12,096 bases of DNA, from the NCBI GenBank assembly GCA_937873665.1, contig CALMYW010000228.1, positions 1-12,096 of the forward strand, given 5' to 3'. The notes under the pieces were generated by a model that searched no databases, was not told the DNA's origin, and saw only the letters and a program-made list of their open reading frames with translations. A program made the translations under genes and the position numbers. This stretch comes from an uncultured Sphingorhabdus sp. GTDB lineage: Bacteria > Pseudomonadota > Alphaproteobacteria > Sphingomonadales > Sphingomonadaceae. Positions 9,071 to 12,096 of this stretch are shown one piece after another; the first letter of the stretch is position 1; each line of letters starts with the position of its first letter.

Positions 9071-9171
9071 TAATACATGAATAGCTGCTCATATTGGTTA
9101 TGCAGATATGCCATGTATGACGTGATTAGACATACCAGCTTATAGACCTACCACTACCAATATGGGTCTAT
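9071..9171. repeat. Palindrome-rich AT-richer segment, candidate origin or operator
   Basis: This is the noncoding stretch before the replication initiator. It is visibly AT-richer than its surroundings and holds three inverted repeats: ATACATG (9073-9079) with CATGTAT (9112-9118), CATATTGG (9090-9097) with CCAATATG (9157-9164), and ATAGACC (9142-9148) with GGTCTAT (9165-9171). The arms of different pairs interleave, so alternative folds are possible. Initiators of the gene II/X type nick at a hairpin origin, so this could be the double-strand origin. An operator for the upstream helix-turn-helix protein is the main alternative. No experimentally known nick sequence was recognised. Confidence 0.5.
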
Positions 9172-9194
9172 GGCAAGAAGGAAGTGAGATTGAG

Positions 9195-10232
9195 ATGTTG
9201 ACTGAAAAGATGATTTTTGTGGATACCACTGCCACGCAATTCAACCTGACGGAGTCTATGGACAGCGAGGCGTCGCAAACCAGCAATGCACGTTCGGGAC
9301 CGCCCCGCGCCAGGCGCATGTCGGTTCCGGGCGACTTTGCCGATAAAGATCTGCACGCCCTTCACCTGCCCTCGAAGAATATCTTGATCGTGGAGGGCAG
9401 CGTCAACAACTACAAACAAGGCCATAACGTCTTCGGCTCGTGCAACGTGCCGGAGCAGGTGCTGAGTGCATTCAAGGCTACGCACTGCAAGTGGTGCTAC
9501 GAATTCTCCGAACAGGAAAAGCGCCGAATTGAAGCAGACGAAGGCATGACACTGAAGCGTCTGGACGTTGGGGTGAATCTGGCCCTGCCGCCAGATACGC
9601 CGATCAGCCGCGTGCTGGTCGAACTGGCACACAAGATGGTTGACGCGGGAATCGACATGTCCACCTATGGCTACGGCGAAACGGTCTACCGGAGCCAGCA
9701 CTCGCAGAGTTCCTCGCACAAGTTCTATGACAAGGCCAAGCAGTTGTACGACACGCGAGGCCTGCCGTCTAACTTGCCGAATCGGGACGCCATCATGGAG
9801 TTCGCCAAAACGGTGATTCGGTCCGAGATCGTGCTCCGCTATCCAAAGATGAAAGTCTTGGAGATGACCAAGCCCCGCGATTGGACCCTCGCCAAGCTGA
9901 AGGCCGAACTGGTCAGCGCCTTCGACAGGTTGCATCTCAGCGGGACAGTGCGTGCGGGTTTGAGCGCGCTGGACCTCCGCGACGTGAAGCACATGTACCG
10001 CACAACCTACCGCTGCTGGGAACACGGCGACGATTTGCAGGTTCTGCTGGAGCCCAAGGCCTACAAGCGTCAGGTGGCCTATTTCGAGTCCATCGGCTTC
10101 GACATCACGACTCCACCGCCCGTGAGCGGCGAGGAAGTCCCGTTGGGCGACATCTTCACGCTGTCCAATGCGGTGGAACCGCCGCCCGAACTGTGGGGCG
10201 ACGATGACGACGCGGAAGCCGTCGAATGCTGA
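9195..10232 (+). CDS. Phage/plasmid replication initiator, gene II/X (RstA-like) family
   Basis: This is a replication initiator related to filamentous-phage gpII/X and CTX-type RstA proteins, which start rolling-circle replication by nicking one strand. Supporting motifs, numbered from the ATG at 9195, are VEGSVNNYKQGHNVFG (67-82), LKRLDVGVNLALP (120-132), HKFYDKAKQLYD (165-176) and IRSEIVLRYPK (198-208). Tyr168 and Tyr175 are candidate nicking residues. The C-terminus is acidic (DDDDAEAVE). The start is uncertain: an in-frame ATG at 9162 adds 11 residues but falls inside two inverted repeats. The ATG at 9195 has GGAAGTGAG upstream, though at slightly long spacing. No coat or assembly genes accompany it, so it may belong to a satellite, a small plasmid or the replication module of an integrated element. 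It appears full length. Confidence 0.82.
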   Translation: MLTEKMIFVDTTATQFNLTESMDSEASQTSNARSGPPRARRMSVPGDFADKDLHALHLPSKNILIVEGSVNNYKQGHNVFGSCNVPEQVLSAFKATHCKWCYEFSEQEKRRIEADEGMTLKRLDVGVNLALPPDTPISRVLVELAHKMVDAGIDMSTYGYGETVYRSQHSQSSSHKFYDKAKQLYDTRGLPSNLPNRDAIMEFAKTVIRSEIVLRYPKMKVLEMTKPRDWTLAKLKAELVSAFDRLHLSGTVRAGLSALDLRDVKHMYRTTYRCWEHGDDLQVLLEPKAYKRQVAYFESIGFDITTPPPVSGEEVPLGDIFTLSNAVEPPPELWGDDDDAEAVEC

Positions 10233-10286
10233 CCAGGCTGGTGATGCATCTGTCGCGTGGCGCATCACGGCCCTAAAGCCTGGTCA
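10230..10286. terminator. Inverted repeat between convergent genes, likely bidirectional terminator
   Basis: TGACCAGGCT (10230-10239) and AGCCTGGTCA (10277-10286) are perfect 10-base complements. An inner pair, GTGATGC (10241-10247) and GCATCAC (10262-10268), continues the stem after an asymmetric bulge. The outer arms contain the stop codons of both convergent genes: TGA of the replication gene at 10230-10232 and TGA of the minus-strand gene at 10284-10286. There is no clear T-run on either side, so termination efficiency cannot be judged by eye. Confidence 0.6.
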
Positions 10287-11459
10287 ATCTGCCTTCATCG
10301 CGAAGGCCATGGCGACGATCTGCCGGAAGGCGTCGTCGCTTTCTTCAATGTACTTCTCGCTGCGGGCCCGCCAATTCGGCACCATGGCGGACGAGCCAAT
10401 AGCGGCTCCGATCAGGTCGATCAAGTCTGTGTTCTTGCGGCGCCGTTGGGCCGCCTTCCCCGCCGCGCCCCCGGTCGGATGGTCAAGATGCCCGTAGTCA
10501 GCGTGGAATTGCCTGACGATCATCTCGCGGTCCAGTCTCGGAGTCAGAGTGCCTTGAGTTTTTCGTGCGTCAGCGAGTGCGTCCCAGGTTCTGAGCCAAA
10601 ACGGATGCAGTTCAACATGCTTGAGCAAGACCCGGCCGACTTTCGCTGCCGCCCGAGGGGAGAAGTCACCCGCGAAGTCTTCATCCCGAAGAACCGCCTT
10701 GCCCATCAACTTTCGGCCGGGGGCCGGCAATGGATCAAGCGCACGCTGTGGGCGTTTTCTCGCAATGGCCTGAGCCCGCTCGAATTCATGCCGAATTGAC
10801 TCGACCTGCTGATCGAACGAGGAGTCCAGCCGGAGGCGAACCAGCACCTCGTTGGCGCGAAGGTAAGTGCTGATGTTTTGCGGGCGGTCTGCCGGTGCCT
10901 CGTTGGAGATGACCGAGACTGCCGCAGCGGGGGCACCGAACAAGCCGCTCTTGCGCAAGTGGTCGAAATGCGTGGCCGGGTTCGGCACGTAGGTGATCCC
11001 CCACAGGTCCATGACCCAGCGGTATCGGTTCATCACGAACCATGGCTGCCCCGCTTTCTCCTGCGCCGCGATATAGGAGCCGAAGGTCTCGTCCTGACCT
11101 GCAATGGGCGGTTCGCACTGGTGACCACGCAGCGGGCATGTTGCCCAGCCCGGAAAAGCCGGGGGGCTGTCGCTGGTGTAGTAATGCTTGGGACTCGACT
11201 TGAAAAAGCTGGGCGACTTGATGCCCAGCTGATCGAGTTTGCGATATTGCCTGCGGTAGCGCGGCATGCGCCGCAACAGTTCCCAGGCCAGACGCAGGTA
11301 GTCGTTGCGCGTGTAGCTGTCCAGTGGCTTGAGCGCCAGATACTGATCCTGCTTGCGCCAGTTGGCACCGGGTGCAAACAGCTCGTGCGACTCTTCGTCA
11401 CCCGCCTCGAAGCGCAGCCACTTGGGGCGGTCTGCGGAGCTTGAAGGCGTGCGGGGCAT
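10284..11459 (-). CDS. Putative integrative-element regulator (DUF6499/DUF2285-like, tentative)
   Basis: The product is 391 residues from the ATG at 11459. The open frame continues upstream into the tRNA gene, so codons before 11459 are rejected as coding. The N-terminal stretch YLRLAWELLRRMPRYRRQY (residues 54-72) resembles the AWEFLRRNP..R pattern of regulators carried by integrative elements. LRANEVLVRLRLDSSFDQQVE with the helix after it (200-232) resembles the second domain of such proteins. The middle contains Cys109 and Cys115 with two histidines nearby (His113, His165), and the C-terminus is helical and basic (about 338-389). Family assignment is by eye and tentative; DNA binding is inference. 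The gene begins 20 bases after the 3' end of the tRNA, so it may be read from the tRNA promoter. The only ribosome-binding site seen is a weak GGA. Confidence 0.7.
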   Translation of the reverse strand: MPRTPSSSADRPKWLRFEAGDEESHELFAPGANWRKQDQYLALKPLDSYTRNDYLRLAWELLRRMPRYRRQYRKLDQLGIKSPSFFKSSPKHYYTSDSPPAFPGWATCPLRGHQCEPPIAGQDETFGSYIAAQEKAGQPWFVMNRYRWVMDLWGITYVPNPATHFDHLRKSGLFGAPAAAVSVISNEAPADRPQNISTYLRANEVLVRLRLDSSFDQQVESIRHEFERAQAIARKRPQRALDPLPAPGRKLMGKAVLRDEDFAGDFSPRAAAKVGRVLLKHVELHPFWLRTWDALADARKTQGTLTPRLDREMIVRQFHADYGHLDHPTGGAAGKAAQRRRKNTDLIDLIGAAIGSSAMVPNWRARSEKYIEESDDAFRQIVAMAFAMKAD

Positions 11460-11479
11460 GGGTCCAATTGTCTTATGAA

Positions 11480-11820
11480 TGGTAGGCCGTGTTGGACTTG
11501 AACCAACGACCAAAGGATTCAGGTTTGCATGAGTTTCCTCATTCCCTGGACTATCTCACCACCCTCGCCGCGAATTGCTTCGCGCGTTAGGGTGCCGGGC
11601 GCTCTTGGGGTGCTTATCGGATTGGCTCCTCACACCCTAGTCTCTGCACCTTCTCGCCTACCGGTCCTTCGACCTGCCTTCGGCGAGCTTGGCTCAGGAT
11701 TGCCGGGCCATTGACTGGCTGACGGTTTCCCTGAGTTCACCCGGTTTTTCCATTGCCGCTTTCACGGCAAGGTCACCATTTCGATGAGTCCTCTGCTCTA
11801 ACCAACTGAGCTAACGGCCC
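11480..11820 (-). tRNA. tRNA-Ile(CAU), split by a group I intron
   Basis: The exons are 11784-11820 (37 bases, GGGCCGTTAG to GACTCAT) and 11480-11519 (40 bases, AATCCTTTGG to CTACCA). Joined, they give a standard 77-base tRNA. The acceptor GGGCCGT pairs with ACGGCCT, the anticodon stem is GAGGA/TCCTT, the loop is CTCATAA with anticodon CAU, the T-arm is GTTGG-TTCAAGT-CCAAC, and CCA is encoded. The acceptor and T-arm resemble the minor isoleucine tRNA, whose first anticodon base is converted to lysidine by TilS, more than the elongator methionine tRNA. Automatic tools may call it tRNA-Met. The intron lies directly after the anticodon, between positions 36 and 37, so a functional tRNA depends on splicing. 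Confidence 0.88.
11520..11783 (-). ncRNA. Group I intron (IC3-like), self-splicing, in the tRNA anticodon loop
   Basis: The intron is 264 bases and ends in G. Conserved core elements are in order on the minus strand: P, CTCAGGGAAACC (11724-11735); Q, AATCCTGAGCC (11691-11701), with CTCAGG/CCTGAG forming P4; R, GTGCAGAGACTA (11638-11649); and S, GAGATAGTCC (11548-11557), with GACTA/TAGTC forming the P7 guanosine site. The 5' splice site can form P1: TCAT at the exon end with GTGA in the intron, using a U-G pair at the cut. P2 is TTGCCG/CGGCAA, and a GAAA-capped ATGAG/CTCAT hairpin near the 3' end fits P9. It contains no homing endonuclease. The known Azoarcus intron sits in the same tRNA type at the same place and is about 205 bases, so this one is somewhat longer. 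Confidence 0.9.
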
Positions 11821-12041
11821 ATTCATAAAACAACTTCAACTCACTGCGCTTTCAACACCCCGAGGGGCGCCGAAAACCGCCATTTCTCCTTCAGTAGCAA
11901 GAATGTAGCAAGCGACCCTCCGCCGACTTCCTCGGTAGCAATCCGGCGAAATCGCCAGAACGCTGTAAGTGGTTGATTTCAAAGCGTTGGAATCAAGCAA
12001 CCAATCCGAAAGAAACCGCCGGTTAATCGCTTTGGCCTCTT
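11821..12041. other. Segment between two tRNA 5' halves with recombinase-like repeats
   Basis: This 221-base noncoding stretch is flanked by near-identical tRNA 5' halves. It holds three GTAGCAA copies (11894-11900, 11905-11911, 11935-11941). It also has TTGATT (11973-11978) facing AATCAA (11991-11996), plus a further TTGATT at 12040-12045 that crosses the junction with the tRNA fragment. Such arrays next to a broken tRNA resemble arm-type and core-type sites of tyrosine recombinases. CACCCCGAGGGGCG (11856-11869) can form a small hairpin. No integrase gene remains in view. Confidence 0.45.
11894..11941 (+). repeat. Three direct copies of GTAGCAA
   Basis: Perfect 7-base copies start at 11894, 11905 and 11935, that is 11 and 30 bases apart (about one and three helical turns). 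They may be arm-type recombinase binding sites. Confidence 0.5.
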
Positions 12042-12081
12042 GATTATGAGTCCCCTGCTCTAACCACTGAGCTAACGGCCC
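12042..12081 (-). pseudogene. Truncated 5' half of a tRNA-Ile(CAU)-like gene
   Basis: Read on the minus strand, the sequence from GGGCCGTTAGC to GACTCATAATC copies the 5' half of the intron-containing tRNA. It differs by one missing T in the D-loop run and one A-to-G change over 37 bases. It carries the first four bases of the 3' exon (AATC) directly after CTCAT, so it never had, or has lost, the intron. The next bases (AAGAGGCC) cannot form the anticodon stem, so it cannot make a tRNA. The break in the anticodon-arm region is a common integrase cut position. The flanking DNA to its right (12082-12096) is GC-rich and unrelated. Confidence 0.75.
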
Positions 12082-12096
12082 GCCGGCCGGGATTCT

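Noticed and set aside
9168..10268. Minus-strand open frame of 366 codons antisense to the replication gene
   Set aside because: The plus-strand product has clear gene II/X motifs; the antisense product has none.
11460..11513. N-terminal extension of the regulator-like gene into the tRNA
   Set aside because: These codons are the 3' exon of the tRNA and its spacer, so they are not coding.
11836..11883. 15-codon minus-strand open frame after AGGAGA, possibly the start of a lost integrase
   Set aside because: The ribosome-binding-like motif is only one to two bases from the ATG, and the short product matches nothing I know.
8419..12096. CRISPR array or dif-like site
   Set aside because: No regularly spaced repeats and no recognisable XerC/XerD core were found in this stretch, despite the filamentous-phage-type initiator.

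Overview
The window looks like an accessory (island-like) region of a GC-rich betaproteobacterium. The lineage call rests on codon usage, on gene types common in Burkholderiales and Rhodocyclales islands, and on an isoleucine tRNA (anticodon CAU) split by a group I intron, an arrangement best known from Azoarcus. It is an inference, not a proof.

Left part (1-6879, + strand): a type III restriction-modification operon. A DUF4391-type accessory protein, truncated by the left window edge, is followed by the Mod adenine methyltransferase, the Res helicase-nuclease, and a fourth gene that overlaps the res stop codon by one base. The fourth gene encodes a coiled-coil protein with one membrane segment and no family I recognise. 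The first two thirds of mod are clearly lower in GC than its 3' end and than res, which suggests exchange of the target-recognition part.

Middle part (6870-8418, - strand): a tightly spaced two-gene operon. The first gene encodes a stand-alone C39-like (papain-fold) cysteine peptidase domain with a Lys/Ala-rich and then acidic tail. The second encodes a 275-residue protein of unknown family. This operon converges on the restriction operon, and the 3' ends overlap by 10 bases. A GC-rich noncoding segment with nested inverted repeats (8536-8601) lies upstream of it.

Right-middle part (8798-10286): a small helix-turn-helix protein of the AlpA/excisionase type and a replication initiator of the filamentous-phage gene II/X type. 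They are separated by an AT-richer, palindrome-dense stretch that could be the replication origin or an operator. No coat, assembly or integrase genes are present. The initiator converges on a 391-codon minus-strand gene that resembles regulators carried by integrative elements, and an inverted repeat that holds both stop codons separates the two.

Right end (11480-12096, - strand): the intron-split tRNA-Ile(CAU), then a 221-base segment with repeats that resemble recombinase sites, then a truncated intron-less 5' half of a near-identical tRNA. This looks like an integration scar or element boundary. Overall the window reads as a defence and mobility module next to a tRNA hotspot.
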